64,000 bases of DNA from Modestobacter sp. VKM Ac-2985 (GTDB lineage Bacteria; Actinomycetota; Actinomycetes; Mycobacteriales; Geodermatophilaceae), in the NCBI RefSeq assembly GCF_026967925.1, contig NZ_JAPVBI010000003.1, forward strand, positions 127,070 to 191,069, given 5' to 3'. The notes under the pieces were generated by a model that saw only the letters and a list, made by a program, of their open reading frames with translations, made no database searches and had not been told where the DNA came from. The position numbers and the translations under genes were made by a program. This document shows, in pieces, positions 1 through 9,166 of this stretch. The stretch's first letter is position 1. Every line of letters begins with the position of its first letter.

Positions 1-19
1 GGGGAGGTCAGCCCTCCCC
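1..19. terminator. hairpin at window edge
   Basis: Seven-base inverted repeat GGGGAGG / CCTCCCC around a 5-base loop, 19 bases past the stop codon of the minus-strand CHRD gene. It could end that transcript. There is no T tract, which is common for GC-rich actinobacterial terminators, and the window edge hides the other side. Confidence 0.4.
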
Positions 20-37
20 GCGCGACCCGGAGCCGGA

Positions 38-814
38 TCAGGCCTGCTCGGCCTGACGACGGCGGTAGGCGATCGCACCGGCACCGGCGGCACCGGCGGC
101 GGCCAGGACGCCGACGCCGATCACGGCGGTGTTCTCGGTACCGGAGGTGCTGCCGGCACCGGTCTCGGCGCCACCGGCCGGCGTGGCACCCATCTGCGCC
201 ACCTCGAGCGCGCCACAGGCGGCGGGGGCGGTGGCCTCCATCGGCAGCGACGGGTCGAGGTCGCTCATGACGTCACCGTCGTAGGCACCCGAGCCGTCCT
301 GGTCGATGCCGTGCACGACCAGGACGGCCGTGCCCGCCTCGAACGCCGCGTGGACGTCGTCGGTGACCTCGAAGGTCCGCTCGTAGCTGATCGTGCCGTC
401 GTCCGCGGTCGGGAAGCGGTCGATGGCCAGGCCGCTGTCCGGGCTGGTGTCGCCGGTGGTGGTCAGCGAGGAACCGATGGCGCCGTAGTACTTGGCGGCC
501 TCGGTGACGCTCACGAAGCCGTCGCCGTCCGCGTCGTCCTCGAGGTCGTTCGTGGGGCACTCGCCCAGGGCGCCGATGTGGAAGTGCTGGGCGTGCGGCG
601 AACCAGCGAGCAGCCCGGACGCCTCGACCATGACCGTGGCCGTGTTGCCGTCCAGCGTGACCATGCCGGTGCCGCTGACGCCGGACTGGTTCACCGCGCC
701 GAGGTCGGCCTGGTAGCTGTGGGCCCCGTCGTGGGCGAAGGCGGTGCTCATGGTGAGCAGCGGGAACGCTGCGGCGGCGATGGCGATGGCCGGGAGTGCG
801 TGTGCCTTGCGCAA
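38..814 (-). CDS. CHRD-domain secreted, C-terminally anchored protein
   Basis: A 258-residue exported protein. The TTG start at 812-814 is chosen because GAGGAG lies six bases upstream and a signal peptide follows (basic start, hydrophobic run, AFA-HDG cleavage). The mature part opens with SYQADLGAVNQSG and contains the HFHIG stretch typical of CHRD domains. An EF-hand-like acidic loop, DDADGDGFVSVTEA, lies near residue 95. The C-terminus has a transmembrane helix followed by RRRQ, as in wall- or membrane-anchored actinobacterial proteins. Longer in-frame upstream sequence looks non-coding. CHRD proteins are poorly characterised; metal binding is only a guess from the loop and from the copper genes next door. 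Confidence 0.75.
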   Translation of the reverse strand: MRKAHALPAIAIAAAAFPLLTMSTAFAHDGAHSYQADLGAVNQSGVSGTGMVTLDGNTATVMVEASGLLAGSPHAQHFHIGALGECPTNDLEDDADGDGFVSVTEAAKYYGAIGSSLTTTGDTSPDSGLAIDRFPTADDGTISYERTFEVTDDVHAAFEAGTAVLVVHGIDQDGSGAYDGDVMSDLDPSLPMEATAPAACGALEVAQMGATPAGGAETGAGSTSGTENTAVIGVGVLAAAGAAGAGAIAYRRRQAEQA

Positions 815-1144
815 GGTGTGCTCCTCGTGATCGGAGTGCCGCACCCACCGTGAGGGGGGCGCAGCGGACGGCGGCTGACACCGCTCGTCCGGTCGGTCGG
901 CGGGCGCACCTTTGCCCCCGCCGCGGAACAGGTCTGACGACCCCGGACAGCCGGCGGATCCCCCAGCGGGGATCTCCCCGCTGCCGCGCTGACCACCCGA
1001 CATTCGGGAGGTGGTGCCGGATCGGTTCACCGGTCCCTCAGAAATTCCTGATCCCGGGCTGTGCAGCGGGTGGGAGTCCGGGCTTCTCACGCGCGAGGAC
1101 AGGGCCGGACCAACCGGAAGAGCGGTCGCGGACGAAGAACGGGC
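815..1144. other. intergenic region between CHRD gene and copC
   Basis: About 330 bases between divergent genes. It must hold both promoters, but no clear -35/-10 pair could be picked. No reading frame here looks coding and no known riboswitch core was seen. Confidence 0.5.
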
Positions 1145-1753
1145 ATGACTGTTCTGCGTGCCCTCCCGATCGCCGGTCCGCGCCCCGGGCCGGTGCTGCT
1201 GGTCGGGTTGCTGACCGTGCTGCTGCTCGGCATCGGGGCGCCTCCCGCCCGGGCGCACGACGCGCTCCTGGGCAGCAGCCCGTCAGCCGGTGCCGCGGTG
1301 CCCACGGCCCCGTCCGCGGTGGAGCTGCAGTTCAGCGGGACGCCGCTGCCGCTGGGCACCGAGGTCCGGGTGCTCGGCCCGGACGGCGCCGTGGTCTCCA
1401 CCGGCGCCGCCGAGATCCGGGACACGACCGTCACCCAGTCGCTGACCGCCGGGCTCGCCGCGGGGAGCTACACCGTGCAGTGGCGCAGCACCTCCTCCGA
1501 CGGGCACCCGCTCACCGGGACCTGGGACTTCACCGTCGCCGCGGGGAGCACGCCGGCCCCGGAGGCAACGGCCACGGAGGCCGCAGGCACGGATGCAGCC
1601 GGCACGGACACAGCCGGCACGGACGCGGCGGCCCCGTCGGTGGCGGACGCGACGGCCGACCCGGCGCTCCCGGTCGGCTGGCTGGTCGGCGGCGTGCTGG
1701 CCCTCGGGGCGGCGGCGGCGCTGGTCCTCGGCCGGCTGCGCAGCCGGCGGTGA
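1145..1753 (+). CDS. copC: CopC-domain copper resistance protein
   Basis: A 202-residue exported copper-binding protein. It has a signal peptide ending PPARA-HDALL, so the mature protein starts with the His that usually binds copper in CopC. The beta-sandwich follows (SSPSAGAAVPTAPSAVELQF), then DGHPLTGTWDFTV with the second conserved His region. After residue 140 comes a linker of short repeats (AAGTDTAGTD type), one transmembrane helix and RSRR, so this form is membrane-tethered. The start is the ATG just before the signal peptide. It overlaps copD by four bases (GTGA), so the two are translationally coupled. Family role: periplasmic or extracytoplasmic copper handling or delivery to CopD. 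Confidence 0.88.
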   Translation: MTVLRALPIAGPRPGPVLLVGLLTVLLLGIGAPPARAHDALLGSSPSAGAAVPTAPSAVELQFSGTPLPLGTEVRVLGPDGAVVSTGAAEIRDTTVTQSLTAGLAAGSYTVQWRSTSSDGHPLTGTWDFTVAAGSTPAPEATATEAAGTDAAGTDTAGTDAAAPSVADATADPALPVGWLVGGVLALGAAAALVLGRLRSRR

Positions 1754-3117
1754 CCAGCACCGTGGTCCGCCCGGACCAGGAGCTGAGCGGGCCGGAGCGG
1801 ACCCGGTGGCGGGTGCCGGCGGCCACGGCCGCGGTGGTCGGCCTGCTCGCGGTCCTGGGCTGGGCGATCGCCGTGGGCAGCGGCCCGGCGGCTCCCGTCT
1901 CCTCCGGTCTCCGCGACGCCGGCCTGCTGGTGGAGTGGGGCGGGCCGGTGGCCACGCTGGCCGGCCGGATCGCCGCGATCGGCACGGTGGGCACCCTGTT
2001 GTTCGCCGCCGTCCTGCTGCCCGCACGCGCCGGGCAGCCGGCCCCACCGGCCGGGCGCGCCCTGGCGTCGGCGTCGGCATGGGCGCTGGCCTGGGCGGTG
2101 GCGACCCTGCTCGGCGGCCTGCTCACCGTCAGCCGGCTGGTGGGCGTGGCCCCGACCGCGCTGGACGGTTCCTCGGTCCGGGTGTTCCTCCTCGACACCG
2201 GCGCCGGCCGGGCCGTGCTCCTGGTCACCGCGATCACCGCAGGGCTCGCGGTGGCGGCCCGGACCGGCACCGGCCCCGGGGGTGCGCGGCTGCTGCTGGT
2301 CGGTGCGCTGACGGCACTGGTCGTCCCGGTGGTGCTCAGCGGGCACTCCTCCGCCGCCGAGGACCACCTGGTCGCGGTCACCACGCTCGCCGTGCACGTC
2401 GTCGCGGCGAGCCTGTGGGTGGGCGGGCTGGGCGCCCTGCTGCGGTACGGCCGGGCCACACCGGCGGCCGCCGGGCGGTACAGCGCGGTCGCGCTGGGGT
2501 GCTTCGGGGCCACCGCGGTCTCCGGGTTGCTGGCGGCCGGCGTGGTCCTGGGCGGTGCCGGAGCAGTGATCGCCGCCCTGGGCACCGGCTACGGCGTGCT
2601 GCTGCTCGGCAAGACGCTGGGGCTGACCGTCGTGGGCCTGCTGGGCTGGCAGCACCGGCGCCGCACCCTGCCGCAGCTGCGGGCCGGGCGGCCGGGCGCC
2701 TTCCGGCGGCTGGCCGTCGTGGAGACGGCCGTGCTGCTGGCGACGGTCGCTCTGGCGGTGGCGCTGGCCGCATCACCGCCCCCGGTGACGGCCGGAGTGG
2801 GGTCGGCCGCAGCCGCCCCGGCGGATCCCGCGGCGGCCGCGGACCCGATGGCCGGGCACGACCACGGCGAGCTCTCCGTCGGCGTCCTGGTCGACGAGGA
2901 CCGCTTCCACGTGGCCGGCCCGGTCGCCGCCGGGTCGCGGGTGACCGTGCACAACGCCAGCGGTCAGCCCGTGACGATCACCGCGGACGACGGCTCGTTC
3001 GACGTCGACGTCCCCGCCGGCACGCTGCTGACCTTCCCGGCGCCCGACCAGCCGGGCGAGTACCGGTTCAGCAGCGCCCACTCAGCGACGTACGCCGACG
3101 TCCTCGTCGTCGAGTGA
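1750..3117 (+). CDS. copD: CopD-family copper membrane protein with cupredoxin-like tail
   Basis: A 455-residue integral membrane protein of the CopD family (copper import or resistance partner of CopC). About eight or nine hydrophobic segments cover residues 20-345, with the conserved SGHSSAAEDHLVAVTTLAVHVVAASLWVGG region in the middle. The last 90 residues form a separate domain after the AGHDHGELSVG linker and end in a beta-rich stretch with DGSFDVDVPAGT and PGEYRFSSAHS, which looks like a cupredoxin-like fold. The GTG start overlaps the copC stop. The tail contains His residues but an intact type-1 copper set could not be confirmed. Confidence 0.85.
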   Translation: MTSTVVRPDQELSGPERTRWRVPAATAAVVGLLAVLGWAIAVGSGPAAPVSSGLRDAGLLVEWGGPVATLAGRIAAIGTVGTLLFAAVLLPARAGQPAPPAGRALASASAWALAWAVATLLGGLLTVSRLVGVAPTALDGSSVRVFLLDTGAGRAVLLVTAITAGLAVAARTGTGPGGARLLLVGALTALVVPVVLSGHSSAAEDHLVAVTTLAVHVVAASLWVGGLGALLRYGRATPAAAGRYSAVALGCFGATAVSGLLAAGVVLGGAGAVIAALGTGYGVLLLGKTLGLTVVGLLGWQHRRRTLPQLRAGRPGAFRRLAVVETAVLLATVALAVALAASPPPVTAGVGSAAAAPADPAAAADPMAGHDHGELSVGVLVDEDRFHVAGPVAAGSRVTVHNASGQPVTITADDGSFDVDVPAGTLLTFPAPDQPGEYRFSSAHSATYADVLVVE

Positions 3118-3149
3118 CCCCGGCCCCGGCGTGAGCACCGGGGCCGGGG
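3118..3149. terminator. bidirectional terminator between copD and metH
   Basis: Perfect 12-base inverted repeat CCCCGGCCCCGG / CCGGGGCCGGGG with an 8-base loop, filling the gap between two convergent genes. It starts on the base after the copD stop and ends five bases before the metH stop. Confidence 0.8.
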
Positions 3150-3154
3150 GTCCG

Positions 3155-6100
3155 TCACTCGTCCTCGGTGCGGTAGCCGAGGTTGGGTGAGAGCCAGCGC
3201 TCGGCCTCGGCCACGGTCCAGCCCTTGCGCCGGGCGTAGTCCTCGACCTGGTCGCGGCCGATCCGGCCCAGCACGAAGTACCGCGACTCCGGGTGGGCGA
3301 AGTACAGACCGCTGACCGCCGCCCCCGGCCACATCGCCATGCTCTCGGTGAGCTGGATGCCGGTGGCCGCCTCGACGTCGAGCAGCTCCCAGATCGTCTG
3401 CTTCTCGGTGTGCTCGGGACAGGCCGGGTAGCCCGGCGCGGGGCGGATCCCGGCGTACTTCTCCGCGAGCAGCCCGTCGGCGTCCAGGTGCTCGTCGGGG
3501 GCGTAGGCCCAGAACTCGGTGCGCACCCGTTCGTGCAGCCGCTCGGCGAACGCCTCGGCCAGCCGGTCGGCCAGCGACTCCAGCAGGATCGCGTTGTAGT
3601 CGTCGTTCGCCTTCTTGAACTCGGCCACCTTCTCCGCCGACCCCAGCCCGGCGGTGACGGCGAACGCGCCCACGTGGTCGCGCAGCCCGGTGGCCTTCGG
3701 CGCGACGAAGTCGGCCAGCGACTTGCGCGGCGACCCGTCCCGGCCCTCGGTCTGCTGCCGCAGCTGGTGCAGCGTCGCCCGGACGGCGGTCCGCGACTCG
3801 TCGGTGTAGACCTCGATGGAGTCGTCGTCCACCTGGCTGGCCGGGAACAGCCCGAACACGCCGCTGGCGCGCAGCCAGCGCTCGGCGATGACCTGGTCGA
3901 GCATCGCCTGCGCGTCCTCGTAGAGCCGGCGGGCCGCTTCACCGGTCGTCGGGTTGTGCAGGATGTCGGGGAACCGGCCGCGCATCTCCCAGGCGTTGAA
4001 GAACGGCTGCCAGTCGATGTACTCGCGCAGCTCGTCCAGCGGGTAGTCGGCAAAGCTCCGGACGAACTGGGTGGCCACCCCGTGCCGGTGGTCGCAGCTC
4101 GGCCCGGCGCAGACGTCCTTGGTCTGCTGCAGCAGCATCCGGGGGCGCGGCGGGTGGTGGGCGCTCCAGTCGATCGGGGTCGCCGCCGCGCGGGCGGTGG
4201 CCAGCGGGAGCAGCTTCCGGGTGTCGGTGCGGGCGGCGTGCCGTTCCCGCAGCGCGGCGTAGTCCGCGTCGGTCTGGGCGAGCAGGGCCGGGCGCTGCTC
4301 GTCCGACAGCAGGGCGGCGACCACCGGCACCGACCGGGAGGCGTCCTTCACCCAGATCACCGGGCCGGAGTACTTCTGCGCCACCTTCACCGCGGTGTGC
4401 GCGCGGGAGGTGGTGGCCCCGCCGATCAGCAGCGGGATGGTGAACCCCTGCCGCTCCATCTCGGTGGCCAGGTTGACCATCTCGTCCAGCGAGGGGGTGA
4501 TCAGCCCGGAGAGCCCGATGACGTCGGCGCCCTCGGCCTTGGCGGCGTCGAGGATCCGCTGGCCCGGCACCATCACGCCCAGGTCGACGACGTCGTAGTT
4601 GTTGCACTGCAGGACGACGCCGACGATGTTCTTCCCGATGTCGTGGACGTCGCCCTTCACGGTGGCCATCACGACCTTGCCGTTGCTGCGCTCGACGTCG
4701 CCGGGCTGCTTCTCGGCCTCGATGAACGGGATCAGGTAGGCGACGGCCTTCTTCATCACCCGCGCCGACTTCACCACCTGGGGCAGGAACATCTTCCCCT
4801 GCCCGAACAGGTCGCCGACGACGTTCATGCCGGCCATCAGCGGCCCCTCGATCACCTCGATCGGCCGGCCGCCGCGGGCGCTGATCTCCGCGCGCAGCTC
4901 CTCGGTGTCGCCCTCGACGAACTCGTCCATCCCCTTCACCAGGGCGTGAGTGATCCGCTCCCCCACCGGCAGGGACCGCCACTCCTCGGTGGCGACCTCC
5001 TTGGCCGCCCCGTCGCCGGCGAAGTCGGCCGCGATCTCCAGCAGCCGCTCGGTCGAGTCCGGGCGGCGGTTGAGGACGACGTCCTCGATCCGCTCGCGCA
5101 GCAGCGCCGGCACCTCGTCGTAGACCTCCAGGGCACCGGCGTTGACGATCCCCATGTCCATGCCGGCGGCGATGGCGTGGAACAGGAAGACGGCGTGGAT
5201 CGCCTCGCGCACCGGGTTGTTGCCGCGGAAGGAGAAGGAGACGTTCGAGACGCCGCCGGAGACCAGCGCGCCGGGCAGGCTCTGCTTGATCCACCGGGTC
5301 GCCTCGATGAAGTCGACCCCGTAGGTGGCGTGCTCCTCGATGCCGGTGGCCACGGCGAAGACGTTCGGGTCGAAGATGATGTCCTCGGCGGGGAACCCGA
5401 CCTGCTCGGTGAGGACGTCGTAGGCCCGCCGGCAGATCTCCTTGCGGCGTTGCAGGCTGTCGGCCTGGCCGTCCTCGTCGAAGGCCATCACCACGACCGC
5501 GGCGCCGTACTTGCGGCACAGCCGGGCCTGGGTGACGAACTCCTCCTCGCCGTTCTTCAGCGAGATGGAGTTGACGATCGCCTTGCCCTGGACGCACTTG
5601 AGCCCGGCCTCGATGACCTCCCACTTCGAGGAGTCGATCATCGTGGGCACCCGGCAGATGTCGGGCTCGGTGGCGACCAGCTTGAGGAAGCGGTCCATCG
5701 CCGCGACCCCGTCGATCATGCCCTCGTCCATGTTGACGTCGATGACCTGCGCGCCGGCCTCGACCTGCTGGCGGGCGACGGCGAGGGCGGTCGGGTAGTC
5801 GCCGGCCTTGATCAGGTTGCGGAAGCGGGCCGAGCCGGTGATGTTGGTCCGCTCGCCGACGTTGACGAACAGGCTGTCCTCGGTGACGGTCAGCGGTTCC
5901 AGCCCGGACAGCCGCAGCGCCGGGGCGACCTCGACCGGCGTCCGCGGCGGCCGGCCGGCGACCGCGCCGGCGATGGCGGCGATGTGCGCGGGCGTGGTGC
6001 CGCAGCAGCCGCCGACCACGTTGACGAAGCCGCTCTCGGCGAACTCGCCGACGACCGCCGCGGTCTCCTCCGGCGACTCGTCGTACTCCCCGAAGGCGTT

Positions 6101-6949
6101 GGGCAGCCCGGCGTTGGGATAGCAGGAGACGAAGGTGTCCGCGATCCGGGAGATCTCGGCGATGTAGGGCCGCATCTCCGCGGCGCCCAGCGCGCAGTTC
6201 AGACCCACCAGCAGCGGCCTGACGTGCCGGACGGAGTGCCAGAAGGCCTCGGTCACCTGCCCGGAGAGGGTGCGCCCGGAGGCATCGGTGATCGTGCCGG
6301 AGATCATCACCGGCCAGCGGCGCCCGCGCTCCTCGAACAGCGTCTCCAGCGCGAACACCGCCGCCTTCGCGTTCAGCGTGTCGAAGATCGTCTCGATCAG
6401 CAGCACGTCCGAGCCGCCGTCGACCAGCCCGTTGGCCTGCTCCAGGTAGGCCTCGACGAGCTCGTCGTAGCTGACGTTGCGGGCGCCGGGGTCGTTGACG
6501 TCGGGTGAGATGGACGCCGTCCGGCTGGTGGGACCGAGCGCGCCGACGACGTACCGCGGCTTCTCCGGTGTGCTGACCGCGTCGCAGGCGGCGCGGGCCA
6601 GCCGGGCGGAGGCGACGTTGAGCTCGTACGCCAGGTCGGACATGCCGTAGTCGAGCAGCGAGATCCGGGTCGCGTTGAAGGTGTTCGTCTCGATGAGGTC
6701 GGCGCCGGCCTCGAGGTACTCCCGGTGGATGCCGCTGATGAGCTCCGGCGCGGTGATGCTGAGCAGGTCGTTGTTGCCCTGGACGTCGCTGGGCCAGTCG
6801 GCGAAGCGCTCACCCCGGTAGCCGGCCTCGTCCGGCCGGTCCCGCTGGATGGCCGTGCCCATCGCCCCGTCGAGCACCAGGATCCGCTGCGTGAGCAGGG
6901 CGGTCAGCGCGGACGTGGCGTCGGGGCGGACGTGCGGGGAGACAGGCAC
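3155..6949 (-). CDS. metH: cobalamin-dependent methionine synthase
   Basis: A 1264-residue cytoplasmic enzyme that methylates homocysteine with 5-methyltetrahydrofolate via methylcobalamin. All four modules are present: homocysteine/zinc domain (residues 20-330, zinc ligands in GLNCALG and GGCCGTTP near 315), pterin domain ([11 protein letters not shown] near 365), cobalamin domain with axial histidine in GDVHDIGKN near 768, and a C-terminal SAM-dependent reactivation domain (about 930-1264, with the [12 protein letters not shown] motif). Length is normal for the family. GTG start with GAGG nine bases upstream. It is preceded by a 25-codon leader ORF. No cobalamin riboswitch core was found upstream. 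Confidence 0.96.
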   Translation of the reverse strand: MPVSPHVRPDATSALTALLTQRILVLDGAMGTAIQRDRPDEAGYRGERFADWPSDVQGNNDLLSITAPELISGIHREYLEAGADLIETNTFNATRISLLDYGMSDLAYELNVASARLARAACDAVSTPEKPRYVVGALGPTSRTASISPDVNDPGARNVSYDELVEAYLEQANGLVDGGSDVLLIETIFDTLNAKAAVFALETLFEERGRRWPVMISGTITDASGRTLSGQVTEAFWHSVRHVRPLLVGLNCALGAAEMRPYIAEISRIADTFVSCYPNAGLPNAFGEYDESPEETAAVVGEFAESGFVNVVGGCCGTTPAHIAAIAGAVAGRPPRTPVEVAPALRLSGLEPLTVTEDSLFVNVGERTNITGSARFRNLIKAGDYPTALAVARQQVEAGAQVIDVNMDEGMIDGVAAMDRFLKLVATEPDICRVPTMIDSSKWEVIEAGLKCVQGKAIVNSISLKNGEEEFVTQARLCRKYGAAVVVMAFDEDGQADSLQRRKEICRRAYDVLTEQVGFPAEDIIFDPNVFAVATGIEEHATYGVDFIEATRWIKQSLPGALVSGGVSNVSFSFRGNNPVREAIHAVFLFHAIAAGMDMGIVNAGALEVYDEVPALLRERIEDVVLNRRPDSTERLLEIAADFAGDGAAKEVATEEWRSLPVGERITHALVKGMDEFVEGDTEELRAEISARGGRPIEVIEGPLMAGMNVVGDLFGQGKMFLPQVVKSARVMKKAVAYLIPFIEAEKQPGDVERSNGKVVMATVKGDVHDIGKNIVGVVLQCNNYDVVDLGVMVPGQRILDAAKAEGADVIGLSGLITPSLDEMVNLATEMERQGFTIPLLIGGATTSRAHTAVKVAQKYSGPVIWVKDASRSVPVVAALLSDEQRPALLAQTDADYAALRERHAARTDTRKLLPLATARAAATPIDWSAHHPPRPRMLLQQTKDVCAGPSCDHRHGVATQFVRSFADYPLDELREYIDWQPFFNAWEMRGRFPDILHNPTTGEAARRLYEDAQAMLDQVIAERWLRASGVFGLFPASQVDDDSIEVYTDESRTAVRATLHQLRQQTEGRDGSPRKSLADFVAPKATGLRDHVGAFAVTAGLGSAEKVAEFKKANDDYNAILLESLADRLAEAFAERLHERVRTEFWAYAPDEHLDADGLLAEKYAGIRPAPGYPACPEHTEKQTIWELLDVEAATGIQLTESMAMWPGAAVSGLYFAHPESRYFVLGRIGRDQVEDYARRKGWTVAEAERWLSPNLGYRTEDE

Positions 6950-6979
6950 GGGCAGTCCTCGGTCGTCGATCGGGCACGG

Positions 6980-7057
6980 TCACGGAGGCGTCCGGCGCCA
7001 GGGCCCTGGCAACTCCGACGGGCGAGCGACCTCGTCGTCCTCGAACAGCGCTCCCAT
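6980..7057 (-). CDS. candidate leader peptide upstream of metH
   Basis: An ATG-started ORF of 25 codons with a strong ribosome-binding site (GGAGGGGAGTGAGACG before ATG). It ends 30 bases before the metH start on the same strand. The predicted peptide begins MGALFEDDEVARPSE and ends PWRRTPP. A perfect 14-base palindrome, GCCAGGGCCCTGGC (6997-7010), lies within it. The peptide has no run of Met or Cys codons, so classical amino-acid attenuation is not evident. It could be a regulatory uORF or chance; the good ribosome-binding site and position favour real translation. Confidence 0.45.
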   Translation of the reverse strand: MGALFEDDEVARPSELPGPWRRTPP

Positions 7058-7150
7058 CGTCTCACTCCCCTCCCCTGCCCGCGTGCACCTCGGGGGCCCA
7101 GGCCGCCCCAGCCACCCCACGCGCGGCCGGGCCGGCTGGCGGGATCGACG

Positions 7151-7162
7151 TAGGCTCGAAGG
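7151..7162 (+). promoter_or_regulatory. leaderless promoter of the PAC2 gene
   Basis: TAGGCT at 7151-7156, then six bases to the GTG start, so transcription probably begins at or next to the start codon. No ribosome-binding site is visible, which fits a leaderless mRNA. Confidence 0.6.
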
Positions 7163-8023
7163 GTGATCGATCCGAAGTCCGACGCTGACGACCTGCCCGA
7201 GCTGGACGACCCCGTGGTCGTGGTCGCGTTCGAGGGATGGAACGACGCCGGGGACGCCGCGACCGGCGCCGTGGAGCACCTGGAGCTGATCTGGGACGCC
7301 ACCCCGCTCGCCGCGCTGGACCCCGAGGACTACTACGACTTCCAGGTCAACCGGCCGACCGTCTCCCTGGTCGACGGCGTCAGCCGCCGGGTCGAGTGGC
7401 CCACCACCCGCCTCTCGGTGGCCAAGCCGCCGGGCAGTGAGCGGCACGTCGTCCTCATCCGCGGCATCGAGCCGAACATGCGCTGGCGCAGCTTCTGCGA
7501 CGAGCTGATCGAGCTGTGCCAGGAGCTGGGCGCCCAGACGGTGGTGGCGCTCGGGGCACTGCTGGCCGACACGCCGCACACCCGCCCCACCCCGGTGACC
7601 GGGTCGGCCTACGACGCCGAGTCGGCGCGCCAGTGGGGCGTGGAGACGTCCACCTACCAGGGGCCGACCGGCATCCTGGGCGTCTTCGCCGATGCCTGCG
7701 TGCAGGCCGGCCTGCCGGCGGTGAGCTTCTGGGCGGCCGTGCCGCACTACGTCTCCCAGCCGCCCGCCCCCCGGGCGACGATGGCGCTGCTGAACCGGGT
7801 CGAGGAGGTCCTCGAGGTCACCGTCCCGCTGGGCACCCTGCCCGAGCAGGCCGACGAGTGGGTGAAGACCGTCGACGAGATGGCCCAGGAGGACGAGGAG
7901 GTCGTGGAGTACGTGCGCTCGCTGGAGGAGCGGCAGACCGCGACCGACCTGTCCCAGGCCAACGGCGACCAGATCGCCCGCGAGTTCGAGCGGTACTTGC
8001 GCCGCCGCGGCGGCGCGAGCTGA
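7163..8023 (+). CDS. PAC2-family protein
   Basis: A 286-residue cytoplasmic protein of the PAC2 (proteasome assembly chaperone-like) family. The fold is recognised from VVVAFEGWNDAGDAATGAVEHL at the N-terminus, RHVVLIRGIEPNMRWRSF in the middle, and the GALLADTPHTRPTPVTGSA segment with its conserved DTPHTRP. The C-terminus is helical and acidic. Actinobacteria with proteasomes carry such proteins near mshC, as here; direct participation in proteasome assembly is not proven in bacteria. It is divergent from metH and probably leaderless. Confidence 0.88.
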   Translation: MIDPKSDADDLPELDDPVVVVAFEGWNDAGDAATGAVEHLELIWDATPLAALDPEDYYDFQVNRPTVSLVDGVSRRVEWPTTRLSVAKPPGSERHVVLIRGIEPNMRWRSFCDELIELCQELGAQTVVALGALLADTPHTRPTPVTGSAYDAESARQWGVETSTYQGPTGILGVFADACVQAGLPAVSFWAAVPHYVSQPPAPRATMALLNRVEEVLEVTVPLGTLPEQADEWVKTVDEMAQEDEEVVEYVRSLEERQTATDLSQANGDQIAREFERYLRRRGGAS

Positions 8024-8029
8024 GCTCGG

Positions 8030-8080
8030 CCCCGTCGCAGGGGCCCGCCGCGAGCCTGCGAGCGGTGGGGGGCGACGGGG
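8030..8080. terminator. hairpin between PAC2 and HD-hydrolase genes
   Basis: Nine-base perfect arms CCCCGTCGC / GCGACGGGG with a 33-base loop that has its own pairing potential, in the gap between convergent genes. Probably a two-way terminator. Confidence 0.5.
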
Positions 8081-8116
8081 TCCTTCAGCAGCCCGTTCTC
8101 GTGGTGGCCGTCCCGC

Positions 8117-9166
8117 TCAGGGGGTGACGAGCAGCGGGCGCATCCGGATGGTGGCCGTGTCGTCGAAGAGGCGGTCGTAGGTGGTGAGGGCGAACCGGTC
8201 GGTCATCCCGGTCACGTAGTCGACGACCTGGGTGAGCACGTCGGCCTCGGTGTCCCGGTAGCTGGCGGGGATCAGCTCCGGGTGGGCCAGGTGGTGGTCG
8301 ACGAGCCGGCGGATCACCTCGATGGCCACGTGCTTCTGCCCGGCGGCCGTGTCGGACTCGTACACCCGGGCGAACATGAAGGCCCGCAGCTCCTGCATGG
8401 CCTCCAGCGCATCAGGGGCCATGACGACGGTGCCGGTGGTGTTGGCCGCAGAGAGGGTGCCCTCGACCACCGCCTCGATCATCGCCCCGACCATCGCGCT
8501 GCCCGGCGCGCCGAAGGTGCTGCGCGTGCGGGCCGGCAGGTCACCGGCCCGCAGGACACCGGCCCGCACGGCGTCCAGGGCGTCGTGGGACAGGTACCCG
8601 ATCCGGTCGGCGTACCGCACGCACTCGGCCTCGCGGGTGGCCGGCGGCGGGCTGATCTTCCAGCTGTGCGCCCGGACGCCGTCCCGGACCTCCCAGGTGA
8701 GGTTGAGGTCCTCGAGCACCTCGACGATCCGCACCCCCTGTGCGGCGTGGTGCCAGCCGCCCGCCACGTAGGGCTCCAGCGCCTCCTCGCCGATGTGGCC
8801 GAAGGGCGAGTGGCCGACGTCGTGGGCCAGCGCGATCGCCTCGGCGAGGGGCTCGTTGAGCGACAGCGCCGCGGCCAGCGAGCGGGCGACCTGGGTGACC
8901 TGGAGGGTGTGGGTCAACCGGGTGACGAAGTGGTCGCCGTCGGGGTGCAGGAAGACCTGCGTCTTGTGCTTGAGCCGCCGGAACGCCTTGGCGTGCAGGA
9001 TCCGGTCGCGGTCGCGCTCGTAGGCCGTCCGCAGCGCGTCCTCGGGCTCGGCCCGGGCCCGGCCGCGGGTCGCGACCGACCGGGCCGCGCCGGGGGCGAG
9101 CAGCTCCTCGGCACGTTCCCGGGTGTCCCGGTCGGCGAGCCGGAACCCGGGCGGCGGCCCGGTCAC
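8117..9166 (-). CDS. deoxyguanosinetriphosphate triphosphohydrolase-like HD protein
   Basis: A 349-residue HD-domain enzyme of the dGTPase-like family, which removes triphosphate from dNTPs. It shows [11 protein letters not shown] and the metal-binding set [12 protein letters not shown], then [10 protein letters not shown] near residue 115, and [15 protein letters not shown]. The GTG start overlaps the mshC stop by four bases (GTGA), indicating translational coupling. Short dGTPase-like proteins of this size are the common actinobacterial form; substrate range cannot be told from sequence. Its stop faces PAC2. Confidence 0.88.
   Translation of the reverse strand: MTGPPPGFRLADRDTRERAEELLAPGAARSVATRGRARAEPEDALRTAYERDRDRILHAKAFRRLKHKTQVFLHPDGDHFVTRLTHTLQVTQVARSLAAALSLNEPLAEAIALAHDVGHSPFGHIGEEALEPYVAGGWHHAAQGVRIVEVLEDLNLTWEVRDGVRAHSWKISPPPATREAECVRYADRIGYLSHDALDAVRAGVLRAGDLPARTRSTFGAPGSAMVGAMIEAVVEGTLSAANTTGTVVMAPDALEAMQELRAFMFARVYESDTAAGQKHVAIEVIRRLVDHHLAHPELIPASYRDTEADVLTQVVDYVTGMTDRFALTTYDRLFDDTATIRMRPLLVTP

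Noticed and set aside
3293-6508. Plus-strand open frame of 1071 codons opposite metH
   Set aside because: It is the complement of a clear metH gene; low-complexity Gly/Arg/Leu/Val composition and no domain.
6950-7162. Cobalamin or SAM/SAH riboswitch before metH
   Set aside because: Looked for the B12-box and SAH-type core on the minus strand; none seen, only a uORF and a palindrome.
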